Assembly: GCA_025357945.1 (NCBI GenBank)
Contig: JANYLJ010000032.1
Span: 27,776-91,775 of the forward strand
Direction of reading: 5' to 3'
DNA: 64,000 nt
Source of the DNA: Gemmatimonadota bacterium
GTDB taxonomy: Bacteria > Gemmatimonadota > Gemmatimonadetes > Gemmatimonadales > GWC2-71-9
This document shows positions 50,977 to 61,405 of this stretch, piece by piece (position 1 is the stretch's first letter; the number at the start of each line of letters is the position of its first letter). The translations under genes and the position numbers were made by a program. The notes under the pieces were generated by a model, which was given only the letters and a program-made list of their open reading frames with translations, was not told where the DNA came from and searched no databases.

Positions 50977-52293
50977 CTAGGCCCCGGTGGGGTGGCGGCG
51001 TGGCCCGAGGTCAGCCGCCGAGAACACCCGCCGCCCGGCCACGAACGTCGCGTGCACTACACCGGGCAGTGTCTCGCCGGCCCACGGCGTATTGCGCGAC
51101 TTGGAACGGAAACGGGCCGGGTCGACCGTCCACGAAGCCGCGGGGTCGAACAGCGCCAGATCGGCCACCGACCCGGGCCGCAGCGTCCCGCCCGGCAGGT
51201 GCCAGAGCCGGGCCGGGGCGCAGCTCATTCTCTCAATGAGTTTCGGCAGCGTCATCAGGCCGCTCAAGACGAGCTCGCGCAGGGCGAGCGACAAGGCAGT
51301 TTCCAGCCCGACAATCCCGTTGGGCGCGTCGTCGAACTCGCGCTCCTTGGCATCGTAGTGGTGCGGTGCGTGATCGGTCGCGACGCAGTCGAGGGTTCCG
51401 TCTGCCAGCGCCATCCGGATGGCATCGCGGTCTTCGGCCTCCCGGAGCGGCGGGTTCATCTTCGCGTTGGTGTCGTAGCCGTCGCACCGCTCGTGGGTGA
51501 GGGAGAAATGATGGGGAGCCGCTTCAGCGGTGACGTTGAGGCCCTTCTCCTTGGCGCGGCGGATCAACTCGACCGATCCCCGAGTGCTCATGTGACAGAG
51601 GTGGACATGCCCACCGGTCAACTCGGCGAGGATGATGTCGCGGGCAACGTGGATCTCTTCGGCGGCAGCTGGTATCCCCTTGAGCCCAAGTCGCGTCGAC
51701 ACAATCCCTTCGTGCATCGCCCCGCCGGCCGCCAGTGGCATATCCTCGCAGTGGTCGGCGACCGGGATGCCAAAGGTCCGGGCGTACTCGAGCGCGGTGC
51801 GCATCAGGTGGCTCGACATGATCGGCTGGCCGTCGTCACTCACCGCGACCGCACCCGCGGCAGCCATTTCGCCAAACTCCGCGAGCTGCTCGCCCCGCTG
51901 GCCCACCGAGACGCACCCGATCGGATAGACCCGCGCCAGCCGGGCGGCTTCGCCTTTTGCCTTGACGAATCCCACGGCGCCCTGGTTGTCGATCACCGGA
52001 TCGGTATTCGGCATGGCGCAGATCCCGGTGAAGCCGCCCGCTGCCGCGGACATGGCACCCGTCGCGATGGTTTCACGGTCTTCCTGCCCCGGCTCGCGCA
52101 GGTGGACGTGCACATCAATCAGGCCGGGAGCAATCACCCATCCAGTCGCGTCGATGACATCGGCACCATCCGGGTTGCCGAGATCACGTCCGATACCCGC
52201 GATGCGACCATCCTGAACCAGGACCGACGTGACCTCGTCGAGTTGTTGTGACGGATCGACCACCCGTCCATTGGCAAAGAGCAGTGGCTTCAT
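50977..52293 (-). CDS. pyrC: Dihydroorotase
   Basis: ATG at 52293: [89 protein letters not shown]. Confidence 0.95.
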   Translation of the reverse strand: MKPLLFANGRVVDPSQQLDEVTSVLVQDGRIAGIGRDLGNPDGADVIDATGWVIAPGLIDVHVHLREPGQEDRETIATGAMSAAAGGFTGICAMPNTDPVIDNQGAVGFVKAKGEAARLARVYPIGCVSVGQRGEQLAEFGEMAAAGAVAVSDDGQPIMSSHLMRTALEYARTFGIPVADHCEDMPLAAGGAMHEGIVSTRLGLKGIPAAAEEIHVARDIILAELTGGHVHLCHMSTRGSVELIRRAKEKGLNVTAEAAPHHFSLTHERCDGYDTNAKMNPPLREAEDRDAIRMALADGTLDCVATDHAPHHYDAKEREFDDAPNGIVGLETALSLALRELVLSGLMTLPKLIERMSCAPARLWHLPGGTLRPGSVADLALFDPAASWTVDPARFRSKSRNTPWAGETLPGVVHATFVAGRRVFSAADLGPRRHPTGA

Positions 52294-53246
52294 GCGTCGC
52301 CTCCCGCGGTGGCCCAGTCGGGCGCGCCACCGGCAAGCAGGTACAACACGGCCATCCGCACCGCGACGCCATTGGTGACTTGCGGCAGGATGACCGAGTG
52401 CGGGCCGTCGGCCACGTCGGAATCGATCTCGACGCCGCGATTCATCGGGCCGGGGTGGAGGATCACGATGTCCTTGGGTGCCTTCGACAAACGCTCGTTG
52501 GTGACACCGAATACACGATTGTATTCGCGCAGCGATGGAATGAAGCCGGCGGTCATCCGTTCCAGCTGGAGCCGCAGCACGTTGAACGCATCGGCCCACT
52601 GGATCGCGTCCTCGATTCGACGGAACACGGTCACACCGAGGTCAGCCACATGGCTCGGCAGCAGCGTCGGCGGGCCGCATACTGCGACCTGCGCCCCGAG
52701 CTTGGTGAGCCCCCAGATGTTGCTGCGAGCCACGCGTGAGTGGAGCACGTCACCCATGATGCACACCTTGAGGCCAGCGATCCTGCCGAACCTGTCCCTG
52801 AGGGTAAGCAGGTCGAGTAGCGCCTGGGTGGGATGCTCGTGCTTGCCGTCACCGGCGTTGATCACATTGGAACGAATGCGCTGGCCCAGGAACTGTGCCG
52901 CGCCGGACGAGCCGTGCCGGATGACCACCATGTCGATTCGCATCGCTTCGAGATTGCGAGCGGTGTCGACCAGCGTCTCCCCCTTGGACACCGATGAGCC
53001 GGCGGCCTGCACATTCACCGTGTCGGCTGACAAGCGCTTTTCGGCGAACTCGAACGAGATACGGGTCCGCGTGGATGCTTCGAAGAAGAGGTTGACGATC
53101 GTCTTGCCGCGAAGCGCCGGCACCTTCTTGATCGGCCGTTCCGACACTTCCTTGAATGGTTCGGCGGTATCGAGTATTGCGGTGATCTGCTCGGCCGACA
53201 TGTGTTCGAGTCCGACGAGGTCCTTGCCGAGCGTTGCGGGACTCAT
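52290..53246 (-). CDS. pyrB: Aspartate carbamoyltransferase catalytic subunit
   Basis: 318 aa; [70 protein letters not shown]. Confidence 0.97.
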   Translation of the reverse strand: MSPATLGKDLVGLEHMSAEQITAILDTAEPFKEVSERPIKKVPALRGKTIVNLFFEASTRTRISFEFAEKRLSADTVNVQAAGSSVSKGETLVDTARNLEAMRIDMVVIRHGSSGAAQFLGQRIRSNVINAGDGKHEHPTQALLDLLTLRDRFGRIAGLKVCIMGDVLHSRVARSNIWGLTKLGAQVAVCGPPTLLPSHVADLGVTVFRRIEDAIQWADAFNVLRLQLERMTAGFIPSLREYNRVFGVTNERLSKAPKDIVILHPGPMNRGVEIDSDVADGPHSVILPQVTNGVAVRMAVLYLLAGGAPDWATAGGDA

Positions 53247-53791
53247 GGTGTTGCTCCGCGAACCAGGTCGACCGCGTCCAGACCATCCAGCTCCTGGACT
53301 GATACGGTGACATGATCACCCGCCACCGTGGCGACGACCAAGCCGGTGACGTCGGCGGCGATCGGCAGCTCCCGGCCACCGCGATCGACCAGCACGGCAA
53401 GGAGGATGCGCCGCGGCCGCCCGAAATCGGCGATCTCGTCGAGCGCCGCGCGGACGGTTCGCCCGGTAAAGAGCACATCGTCGACGATCACGACGGTGGT
53501 GCCCTGCAGGTCCGGCGGGAGGCGCGTCTCGCGCACCTCCGGTCGTGGCCCGATGGCCTGGAGGTCATCGCGATAGAGGGTGATGTCGAGGGTACCGCGC
53601 CGGAGCGGGCGACCGAGCTGCGGCTCGATCAGTCGGGCGAGGCGGTCGGCCAGCTGAACGCCTCGGCGCTGGATGCCAACCAGTACCACGGTGCCGCCGG
53701 CGGGGGCCTGTTCAATGAGTTCGGCGGCCATGCGCGCAAGGACGCGCCCCATGGCTGGGGCGTCGAGGAGGCGCGTAGATGGTGGCATCAA
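53243..53791 (-). CDS. pyrR: Bifunctional pyr operon regulator/uracil phosphoribosyltransferase
   Basis: 182 aa; [78 protein letters not shown]. Confidence 0.95.
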   Translation of the reverse strand: MMPPSTRLLDAPAMGRVLARMAAELIEQAPAGGTVVLVGIQRRGVQLADRLARLIEPQLGRPLRRGTLDITLYRDDLQAIGPRPEVRETRLPPDLQGTTVVIVDDVLFTGRTVRAALDEIADFGRPRRILLAVLVDRGGRELPIAADVTGLVVATVAGDHVTVSVQELDGLDAVDLVRGATP

Positions 53792-53803
53792 GGCTGGAAG
53801 CTA

Positions 53804-54400
53804 TTACGGCGACTCCAGCTTCGCCAAGTCCGGCTGCCGCGCCCGCTGCGTCCAGGCGTACATGCCGAGCGGCATCAGGCCCGCCTTCGCGAAGATACCG
53901 CGGTATGTCGCCCCGCGCCGGCGCTGGAAATGGGCGCGATCGCCTTCGATGTCGTCGTGCGCCGTGAAGGTGGGCATGAACGCCACACCACCGAGGAGTG
54001 CCACGAGCTGCTGGACTCCCCGCCTGAGAATCGGTGTGGGCAAGTAATGAAGCACGTCGGACACGACGACGAGGTCGAACGGCCCGTCAAGACCCAACTG
54101 GTCAAGCGTGTCGATGGAGCCGAGGCGGAGGTTGCGCCGCCTGGCCCAGCGGCCGACCGCCCACTCGCTGGAATCCACGCCGGCGTACCGTGCCCGCGGC
54201 CGGAGGCGATGCAGCAGTGGTTGCCAGCGCCCCTCGCCCGCCCCGACGTCGAGGACTGAACGCAGTGGGCGAGCGAGGAGCTGTTCGGTCATCGCGACCG
54301 CCAGGGCTACCGTTCGCGCCAGGTCGCTGGCGGAACCGATCTGGCGATCGCGATACCAGCGATCAAAATAGGCGCGGTCGTAGCGCTTGGCGCGCGGCAT
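53804..54400 (-). CDS. Class I SAM-dependent methyltransferase
   Basis: 198 aa; LRSVLDVGAGEGRWQPLLHRLRPRARYAGVDSSEWAV; FDLVVVSDVLHYL. Confidence 0.85.
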   Translation of the reverse strand: MPRAKRYDRAYFDRWYRDRQIGSASDLARTVALAVAMTEQLLARPLRSVLDVGAGEGRWQPLLHRLRPRARYAGVDSSEWAVGRWARRRNLRLGSIDTLDQLGLDGPFDLVVVSDVLHYLPTPILRRGVQQLVALLGGVAFMPTFTAHDDIEGDRAHFQRRRGATYRGIFAKAGLMPLGMYAWTQRARQPDLAKLESP

Positions 54401-57400
54401 GCCAATCCTGGTCGGGGTTGGGGTGGCGCTCTTGCTGGCTCTGGCGTCCGGCGTCGTTTCCGTCGCTGCCGCTGCGCTCGACGCGAATCACCGTCTTGCC
54501 GACCTGGTCACCGACGCGAACGGTGACCAGGTAGTCTCCCGGCGAAACGGTTGGCGCGCTTCCCCCGCCGCCGCCACCCCCTCCCCGACCACCGCGACCG
54601 CCAGCGGGCTGCGTAAGCTGGGTGATGCTCTGCACGAGGAGCGAATCGGCGCCGGTGACCCCGCCGGCTCCACCACGCCCCGCACCGCCACCGCCAGCAT
54701 CACGGCCAAACGTCTCGCCCGGCCGTTCGACCCACACCTCAGGAGCACCGCGCCCGCGACCACCGCCGCCCAAGTTCCCGCCGCGCCCGCCGGCCGAACT
54801 CTGCTGTTCTGCCATGAGTCGACGCACCCGTTCAAGTGCGGCGGTGTCGGTTCCGGCTTGCTTCAACGAATCGAAGACGAAGTCGCGCCGCCGAACAGCG
54901 ACGATGCTGTCCCGGCGCAATGCCGGCGAGAGCGGGGCCGGCGTGCGACGGAAATCCCAGCTCACTCGCTGTAACCCGTTGGCCGCAGGCCCGGTGAGGG
55001 TACGCACCGTGTCTCCCGCGGCGTCCTGGATCAGGAGGTAGGCGCTGGTGCCGACGTTCGATCCGGTCACCCGGTACTCGATATCGGCACCGTAGGCTGG
55101 GCTGGTGCCGCGGAACGCCACGCCCTGGCCGGTGGATTGGCCGTCGAAGAGCGGCTGACCGTACTGGAATGCCACTCTGGGCTTGAACACGGCCAGCTGC
55201 CGCGTCGCGTTCGCGTCGGTGATCTGCGACAGCGCGTTGATGTCGACGATCCAGATGCCGCGGCCGTGGGTTGCCATGATCAGCTCATGGTCGCGCGGAT
55301 GGATCTTGAGGTCGTACACCGGAACCGACGGCAGTCCGGCCATGAACCGTTGCCAGGTGGTACCGCGATCGAGCGAGAGGTAGACACCGATATCGGTTCC
55401 GACGAAGAGCACGTTGGCGTTTGCCGGATCTTCGCGCACGACGTGGACGTAGTCCGGACCACCCTTGGGCAGGTTGTTCGTGATCGAGCGGAAGGTCCGG
55501 CCCAGGTCAGTGGTGACATAGACGTACGGCGTGAAATCACCGTTGCGATGCCCATCAAAGCTGACGTAGAACGTGCTGGTGTCGCTGTGCGATGGCTCGA
55601 TGCGCGAGACATAGGTGTTGGCGGGTACGCCGGCGAAGCGACTGGTCAGCTCTTCCCAGTTGCCGCCGTCGTTGCGCGTCAGCCAGGTGCGCCCGTCGTC
55701 CGTGCCGGCGAAGAGCAGGCCGGGACGAATGTAGGATTCTGCCAGCGACACCACGGTGCCATAGGTCTCGGCGCCGGTCGCGTCGACCGTGATACCGCCA
55801 GTCGTGCGGGTGCTGACGCGGACCTTCATGGTGTCGCCGTACGAGAGGTCGGGCGAGATCAGAAACATCTTGTCGCCGCGCTCGACCGACTTCACCACGC
55901 GGTTACCGGCGGCATAGAACACCCGCGGATTGTGCGGCGAGAGGAAGAACGGTGTCTCCCAGTTCCAGCGTAGCGCGAAGGCGACCGAGTCGACCGCGAT
56001 GATCGCGCGGATATCGGCGATTCGCTTCTTGCCCGCTGGCGTGGCCGCCGTGACCGAGTCCTCTCCCAGCACCGCGATGGTATCCTCCCAGGCCGCCATA
56101 CGGGCACGGGCGTTGGGCTTCGCCAGGCTCACACTTTCACCGGTGGCGACGTTCACCCGCGACATGCCGCCACCCTGCGACTCGCCGTAGACGATGTCCG
56201 GGTTGGTCGGGTCCTGCGCGGTGTAGAAGCCGTCGCCACCGGTGATCGTGTACCACATCGAATTGGTGATCGGGCCCGACTTGCGCCGGCTCGGCCCGCA
56301 CCAGGAGCCGTTGTCCTGGAGCCCGCCGCAGACGTTGTACGGCATCGCAAAGTCGTACGACACATCGTACAACTGGCTGATGGCGACCGAGTTGAGCACC
56401 AGCCAGTTGCCACCCTTGTCGAACGATTCGCTCACGCCGCCGTCGTCACCGACGATGATGCGATTCGGGTCGTTCGGGTCGATCCACATCGCGTGATGAT
56501 CGACGTGCACGCCGACGGTGGTCTGCCCGACGGTCTTGCCGCCGTCGGTCGACACGTTGATCGGCGTGGACGACCAGTACACACGATCAGAATTCCTGGG
56601 ATCGACGCGTACCTGCGAGTAGTAGAACGGCCGGACGTCGGTGGTGGCGGTGCGGGTCCAGGTGGCGCCAGCGTCACCCGAGCGGAAGAGCCCGGTATTC
56701 AGCGTCTGCGCCTTGCCGATGCCCGGCTTCCCCTTCGGATTCGCGTTGGAGTCCGCTTCGACCAGTGCGTAGATCACCTTGCCGTCGCTCGGCGCAATCG
56801 CGAGACCGATGCGGCCTTTCATTGTTTCTGGCAAACCGCCGCCCTTGACCTCGGCCCACGTTTCGCCGCCATCGGTGCTCTTCCACAGCCCGCTCCCCGG
56901 TCCGCCGCTCTTGAGGAAATAGGGGCCGCGCGCGCGCTCCCAACTTGCCGCGAAGAGAACGTTCGGGTTGCCCGGATCGATCGCCACATCGATGAAGCCG
57001 GCCTTGTTACTGATGAACTTGACCAGGCGCCAGTTCTGGCCACCGTCGGTGGTCTTGTAGAGTCCGCGTTCCGGATTGTCATTCCACGGCGCACCAGACG
57101 CAGCGACCCAGACGATGTTCGGGTCGGTCGGATGCACGACGATGCGACCAATGGTCTGGGTCTTTTCCAGCCCCATGAGTTTCCAGGTAATCCCGCCGTC
57201 CACCGACTTGTAGATGCCGCCACCGGGCGAAATCGAATTGCGCACGTTCGGCTCGCCGGTACCGGCCCAGACCTGCATGGTGTCACTCGGTGCGATGGCA
57301 AGCATCCCCATCGCAATGACGCGCTCGTGGTCGAACACAGGGCGGAAACTTACGCCACCGTTGGTGGTCTTCCAGATGCCGCCGCCGGCCGCCGCGACGA

Positions 57401-57593
57401 AGAAGGTGCGCGAGGGTGATGGGATGCCGGCGACATCGCTGACGCGCCCCATCGTGTTCGCCGGTCCGATATTGCGCCAGCGGAACGCGGACATCGTCGC
57501 CGAATCGAGCGGGGTGCGCAACTGGGCGGCAAGCGGCACGACCGCAAGGATCAGCAGCAGCGGCGCGATCGCACGGGTAGCCGGGCGGAGCAT
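54363..57593 (-). CDS. Large secreted VPS10/sialidase-like beta-propeller protein
   Basis: ATG at 57593: [28 protein letters not shown]...[20 protein letters not shown]; repeated [55 protein letters not shown]. Confidence 0.88.
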   Translation of the reverse strand: MLRPATRAIAPLLLILAVVPLAAQLRTPLDSATMSAFRWRNIGPANTMGRVSDVAGIPSPSRTFFVAAAGGGIWKTTNGGVSFRPVFDHERVIAMGMLAIAPSDTMQVWAGTGEPNVRNSISPGGGIYKSVDGGITWKLMGLEKTQTIGRIVVHPTDPNIVWVAASGAPWNDNPERGLYKTTDGGQNWRLVKFISNKAGFIDVAIDPGNPNVLFAASWERARGPYFLKSGGPGSGLWKSTDGGETWAEVKGGGLPETMKGRIGLAIAPSDGKVIYALVEADSNANPKGKPGIGKAQTLNTGLFRSGDAGATWTRTATTDVRPFYYSQVRVDPRNSDRVYWSSTPINVSTDGGKTVGQTTVGVHVDHHAMWIDPNDPNRIIVGDDGGVSESFDKGGNWLVLNSVAISQLYDVSYDFAMPYNVCGGLQDNGSWCGPSRRKSGPITNSMWYTITGGDGFYTAQDPTNPDIVYGESQGGGMSRVNVATGESVSLAKPNARARMAAWEDTIAVLGEDSVTAATPAGKKRIADIRAIIAVDSVAFALRWNWETPFFLSPHNPRVFYAAGNRVVKSVERGDKMFLISPDLSYGDTMKVRVSTRTTGGITVDATGAETYGTVVSLAESYIRPGLLFAGTDDGRTWLTRNDGGNWEELTSRFAGVPANTYVSRIEPSHSDTSTFYVSFDGHRNGDFTPYVYVTTDLGRTFRSITNNLPKGGPDYVHVVREDPANANVLFVGTDIGVYLSLDRGTTWQRFMAGLPSVPVYDLKIHPRDHELIMATHGRGIWIVDINALSQITDANATRQLAVFKPRVAFQYGQPLFDGQSTGQGVAFRGTSPAYGADIEYRVTGSNVGTSAYLLIQDAAGDTVRTLTGPAANGLQRVSWDFRRTPAPLSPALRRDSIVAVRRRDFVFDSLKQAGTDTAALERVRRLMAEQQSSAGGRGGNLGGGGRGRGAPEVWVERPGETFGRDAGGGGAGRGGAGGVTGADSLLVQSITQLTQPAGGRGGRGGGGGGGGSAPTVSPGDYLVTVRVGDQVGKTVIRVERSGSDGNDAGRQSQQERHPNPDQDWHAARQALRPRLF

Positions 57594-57687
57594 TGGCGTC
57601 TCTCGATGTTGGGACAAGGTGACGCGGGAAGAATGGGCACACTTGCCGCGGCGCGATAGAGGTGTGGCCAAACCGGGTAGCGGAGGC

Positions 57688-57722
57688 GGCGTGGTCCGGG
57701 CGGGAACCTCCCGGGCCGCGCC
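57688..57722 (+). repeat. 13-bp stem-loop upstream of msrB
   Basis: GGCGTGGTCCGGG-N9-CCCGGGCCGCGCC; all 13 positions pair as RNA on the + strand (two G-U). Confidence 0.5.
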
Positions 57723-57843
57723 GCGGTTAAAATCATGGCATCCGTTTCGTCGTTCGGAGCGTACGAACAGCACCGGAGCCGAATGGGTATTTTCCCGGAC
57801 GGACCGCGGTACCACTCGATTCACCCGACGGAAGGAACAACAG

Positions 57844-58416
57844 ATGCAATGGTCTTCACCGCTGGCTGGCCGTGCTGCCGCGCTGGTGCTCGCAATGGCT
57901 TTCGGCGCGGCGTCGTGGGCGAACGCCCAAGCCGGCCGGGCCCCCGGCGCGGTGGCGCCGGCCTATGCCAAGCCAACCGACGCCGAGCTGCGGCAGCGGC
58001 TGACGGCCGAGCAATACGCCGTGACCCAGCATGATGCCACCGAGACGCCGTATCACAACCAGTACTGGGACAACCACGGCCCGGGGATCTACGTCGATAT
58101 CGTGTCCGGAGAGGCGTTGTTCAGCTCGTTGGACAAGTACGAGTCGCACACCGGCTGGCCGTCGTTCACGCGGCCACTCGCGCCGCAGAATATCAAGAGC
58201 GCCGACGATCGCAGCCTCGGCATGGACCGGACCGAGGTGCGGTCTGTTCACGCCAACTCGCATCTGGGGCACGTCTTTGACGACGGCCCCAAACCGACCG
58301 GCCTGCGGTACTGCATGAACTCGGCGGCGATGCGGTTCATCCCCGCCGACAAGCTCGAGACGGAAGGGTACGGGAAGTACACGTCGCTATTCAAGCGAGG
58401 GCTGCCGAACAAGTAA
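57844..58416 (+). CDS. msrB: Secreted peptide-methionine (R)-S-oxide reductase MsrB
   Basis: Signal peptide [38 protein letters not shown]-like motif, [48 protein letters not shown]. Confidence 0.92.
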   Translation: MQWSSPLAGRAAALVLAMAFGAASWANAQAGRAPGAVAPAYAKPTDAELRQRLTAEQYAVTQHDATETPYHNQYWDNHGPGIYVDIVSGEALFSSLDKYESHTGWPSFTRPLAPQNIKSADDRSLGMDRTEVRSVHANSHLGHVFDDGPKPTGLRYCMNSAAMRFIPADKLETEGYGKYTSLFKRGLPNK

Positions 58417-58437
58417 CGGGGCACCACGGACGCGGAA

Positions 58438-58526
58438 CGGACAGGGAGGGATTCGAACCCTCGAGACGGCTTACACCGCCTACACGCTTTCCAGGCGAGC
58501 CTCTTAAACCACTCGAGCACCTGTCC
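58438..58526 (-). tRNA. tRNA-Ser (anticodon GGA)
   Basis: Minus strand GGACAGGTGCTCGAGTGGTTTAAGAGGCTCGCCTGGAAAGCGTGTAGGCGGTGTAAGCCGTCTCGAGGGTTCGAATCCCTCCCTGTCCG; 7-bp acceptor stem, long variable arm, GGTTCGAATCC T-arm, GGA anticodon; CCA not encoded. Confidence 0.97.
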
Positions 58527-58572
58527 CAGTGGGGCGGGAAGATAATCGCGGGATCGCCGCTAGCTTGAAGGG

Positions 58573-59826
58573 GTGACCGCCCCCGCCCCACTCGACGAAC
58601 ACTCCCGCCGGATCGCGCTCGCGCGGATGAAGGTGGTGGCGACCGGCCTGCTGGTCGTCGCGCTCGCCGTGTTCGTTGTGGCCAGACTGCTCGAGCCGGC
58701 GCACCCCTGGCTCGGGTACGTGCGGGCAACCGCCGAGGCCTCGCTCGTTGGCGGACTGGCCGACTGGTTTGCCGTGACCGCACTGTTCCGGCGCCCGCTC
58801 GGCCTGCCGATTCCCCACACCGCCATCATGCAGACACAGAAGGATCGCGTCGGGCGCATCCTCGGCAACTTCGTCCAGAATCACTTCCTCTCCCGCAGCG
58901 TCCTCGATGCGCGGCTTGCCGGCGTCCGGCCGGCATCGCGAGCGGCCGAGTGGCTCCAGGATGCCGAACACCGCCGGCGGCTCGCCCGGCAACTCGCCGG
59001 CGGTTTCGCCCGCGCGGTCGCCGCGGTGCCGGGCGACCAGGTCAAGAACTTCGTGCAACGGAGCGCGGTGTCGCGATTGGAAGCGATGCAACTCGCACCA
59101 TTGATGGGCGACGTCCTGATGATCGCGACGGCCGACGGACGTCCGCAGGAACTGCTCGATGAAGCAACCAAGCTGATCGGCAGCGCCATCACCGACGGGC
59201 GAGAGATGATCCAGGCGAAGGTCCGCGAAGGGAGCCCACGCTGGCTCCCGCTCGGCGTGCGCGACGCCATTGCCGACCGGATCATCGCCGGGGTCCAGCG
59301 CGTACTCGCCGAGGTCACGGCCGACCCGAACCATCCGTTGCGGGGCCGCTTCGAAACGGCCGTGCAGGACTTCATTCAGCGGCTGAAGACCTCGCCGGAA
59401 CTGCACGCGCGCGCGGAGCGGCTCAAACATGAGTTGCTCGGTCATCCCGTCGTGGAGGATCTCGTGTCGTCGGTGTGGGATCGCGTGCGCAACGCTGCCG
59501 AGACGTATCGCGCCGACCCGGAACATGCGTCGCACGAGCCGCTCGAAGCAGCGCTGGCGGCACTCGCGGATTCGCTGAGCACCAACGCGGAGCTACGCGC
59601 CGAGGTCGATCGCTTCGTGACGGACGTCGTGGCGTCGCTGCTGGAGCAGCATCGGCACGAGGTGGCCGACCTGATCGCGATCACGGTACGCGACTGGGAC
59701 CCACAGGTTGCCGCGAGCCGGATCGAGCTCGCCGTGGGCCGGGACCTGCAATTTATCCGCCTGAACGGCACGCTGGTCGGTGGGGCGGCCGGGTTGGTGA
59801 TCTATATCGTGTCGAAGTTGCTGTAG
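58573..59826 (+). CDS. DUF445 family membrane protein
   Basis: 417 aa; GYVRATAEASLVGGLADWFAVTALFRRPLGLPIPHTAIMQTQKDRVGRILGNFVQNHFL. Confidence 0.88.
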   Translation: MTAPAPLDEHSRRIALARMKVVATGLLVVALAVFVVARLLEPAHPWLGYVRATAEASLVGGLADWFAVTALFRRPLGLPIPHTAIMQTQKDRVGRILGNFVQNHFLSRSVLDARLAGVRPASRAAEWLQDAEHRRRLARQLAGGFARAVAAVPGDQVKNFVQRSAVSRLEAMQLAPLMGDVLMIATADGRPQELLDEATKLIGSAITDGREMIQAKVREGSPRWLPLGVRDAIADRIIAGVQRVLAEVTADPNHPLRGRFETAVQDFIQRLKTSPELHARAERLKHELLGHPVVEDLVSSVWDRVRNAAETYRADPEHASHEPLEAALAALADSLSTNAELRAEVDRFVTDVVASLLEQHRHEVADLIAITVRDWDPQVAASRIELAVGRDLQFIRLNGTLVGGAAGLVIYIVSKLL

Positions 59827-59895
59827 CGCTCAGTACGCGTCAGGCGTCGCGTCTATGCTGGTCCTTCGCTTCGCTCAGAACGACGGAGAAAGTCC

Positions 59896-60867
59896 ATGCG
59901 CCTGCTTCATCGAATCATGTCACTCGCGCTACTCGCCACGCCGTTGCTGCTCCGCGCCCAGTCGCCGCCGGCGTGTCCGGTGATCGCGATCGACTCGGCC
60001 GGGATGATGCGGGACGTGTTCCGGCTGGCGGACGACTCCATGCGGGGTCGCCGCGTCGGCACACCCGAGGGCACCCAGGCGCGCGACTTCATCGCGACGC
60101 GGTTTGATGCCTTGGGGCTCGATCGCGTGCCGCCGGGACGCGTGCAACCTTTTACCACCACCCGACGCGGCGGGGCTGCCATTACTGGCTTCAACGTGGT
60201 CGGCACCGTGACCGGAACCCGGTTTCCCGATCAGTACATGGTGATTTCAGCACACTTCGATCACATCGGTGCCGTGGGTCCGGGCGCACAGTGCCGCGCG
60301 TCGGGGGCGGACTCGATCTGCAATGGCGCCGACGACAATGCCTCGGGGACGGCCGGGTTGCTGGCGATGGCGGCGCTGTTCATCCGCGCGAAACCGCAGC
60401 ACACGCTGGTATTCGTGGCGTTCGACGCGGAGGAATCCGGCGACGTGGGGAGCAGCGCGTGGGTCGCGTCGGCACCGATCCCGCTCCATCAGGTGCTCAT
60501 CGACGTGAACATGGACATGGTCGGGCGGAATGTGAAGAACCAGCTCTTCGCGGCGGGCCCCACGAAGTATCCCCAGCTCCGTCCGCTGGCCGAAGCGACG
60601 ATCGGCTGCGCAAAGATCACGGTGACGATCGGTCACGACGGTCCCGGTGCGCCGGGCGGGAATGACGACTGGACCAATCAATCAGACCAGGCCGCCTTTC
60701 ATGCCGCCGGCATTCCGTTCGTGTATTTCGGGGAGGAAGATCATCCCGACTATCACCGTGCCACCGATCATGCCGACCGGTTGATGCCGGCGTTCTATGC
60801 GGCGGCGGTACGGGCGGTCGGTGACTTCATCCGGCGCTTCGACCAGGCGCCGGTCCCGCGACGCTGA
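59896..60867 (+). CDS. Secreted M28 family metallopeptidase
   Basis: 323 aa; signal peptide; YMVISAHFDHIG, NGADDNASGTAGLLAMAALF, FVAFDAEESGDVGSSAWV, FVYFGEEDHPDYHRATDHADRL. Confidence 0.93.
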   Translation: MRLLHRIMSLALLATPLLLRAQSPPACPVIAIDSAGMMRDVFRLADDSMRGRRVGTPEGTQARDFIATRFDALGLDRVPPGRVQPFTTTRRGGAAITGFNVVGTVTGTRFPDQYMVISAHFDHIGAVGPGAQCRASGADSICNGADDNASGTAGLLAMAALFIRAKPQHTLVFVAFDAEESGDVGSSAWVASAPIPLHQVLIDVNMDMVGRNVKNQLFAAGPTKYPQLRPLAEATIGCAKITVTIGHDGPGAPGGNDDWTNQSDQAAFHAAGIPFVYFGEEDHPDYHRATDHADRLMPAFYAAAVRAVGDFIRRFDQAPVPRR

Positions 60868-60873
60868 CGCCGA

Positions 60874-61395
60874 CTACTTCTTCGTCGCTGCCTTCGCAGC
60901 CTTGGCGTTTTTTGCCTTCGCGGCCTTGGCTTTCCCGGTCTTGGTCATCAATCGCGACCTTTCATAGAGCGCGATCCACCGCTCCGGCGTGAACGCGGCG
61001 ATCAGCTTCCCGATCGCCGCAAGCGGCATGTCATCGGCCTTCTGGAAATGCACGCACGACTTCCCCATGTCGAGCGCTTTCCCCGCATCCGCAAAGGCCT
61101 GCTTGAGCGCGCCAAGCTGGCCGGTGTCACCGTAGCATCCCATGAGATACAACGACGAATAGTGCTTCTGCGCCGCCAGGGCGACGTAGCAGAGGGGCTG
61201 CTTGTTGTACGTGTCCGGGTAGCGCGAGAGGGGGATGCCCCATCCGATCACTCCCCAGAGATACATCTCCTCGTAGCCCTTGGGGATATTTTGCTTGACC
61301 ATCTGGCGCACGATCGTAATTTCCGCGCGGCGATCGGCGGGGAGGCTCGCCATGTATCCGGCGGGCGTGGTGACTGCGATCGGTCCCTTCATCAT
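60874..61395 (-). CDS. DUF1801-like protein with Lys/Ala-rich tail
   Basis: ATG at 61395: MMKGPIAVTTPAGYMASLPADRRAEITIVRQMVKQNIPKGYEEMYLWGVIGWGIPLSRYPDTYNKQPLCYVALAAQKHYSSLYLMG; tail TKTGKAKAAKAKNAKAAKAATKK. Confidence 0.8.
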   Translation of the reverse strand: MMKGPIAVTTPAGYMASLPADRRAEITIVRQMVKQNIPKGYEEMYLWGVIGWGIPLSRYPDTYNKQPLCYVALAAQKHYSSLYLMGCYGDTGQLGALKQAFADAGKALDMGKSCVHFQKADDMPLAAIGKLIAAFTPERWIALYERSRLMTKTGKAKAAKAKNAKAAKAATKK

Positions 61396-61405
61396 TCCGT
61401 CTCCA

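Noticed and set aside
54540-54800. GC-rich repetitive tract as a possible VNTR
   Set aside because: It is the coding sequence of a Gly-rich linker with irregular codon usage, not an exact tandem array.
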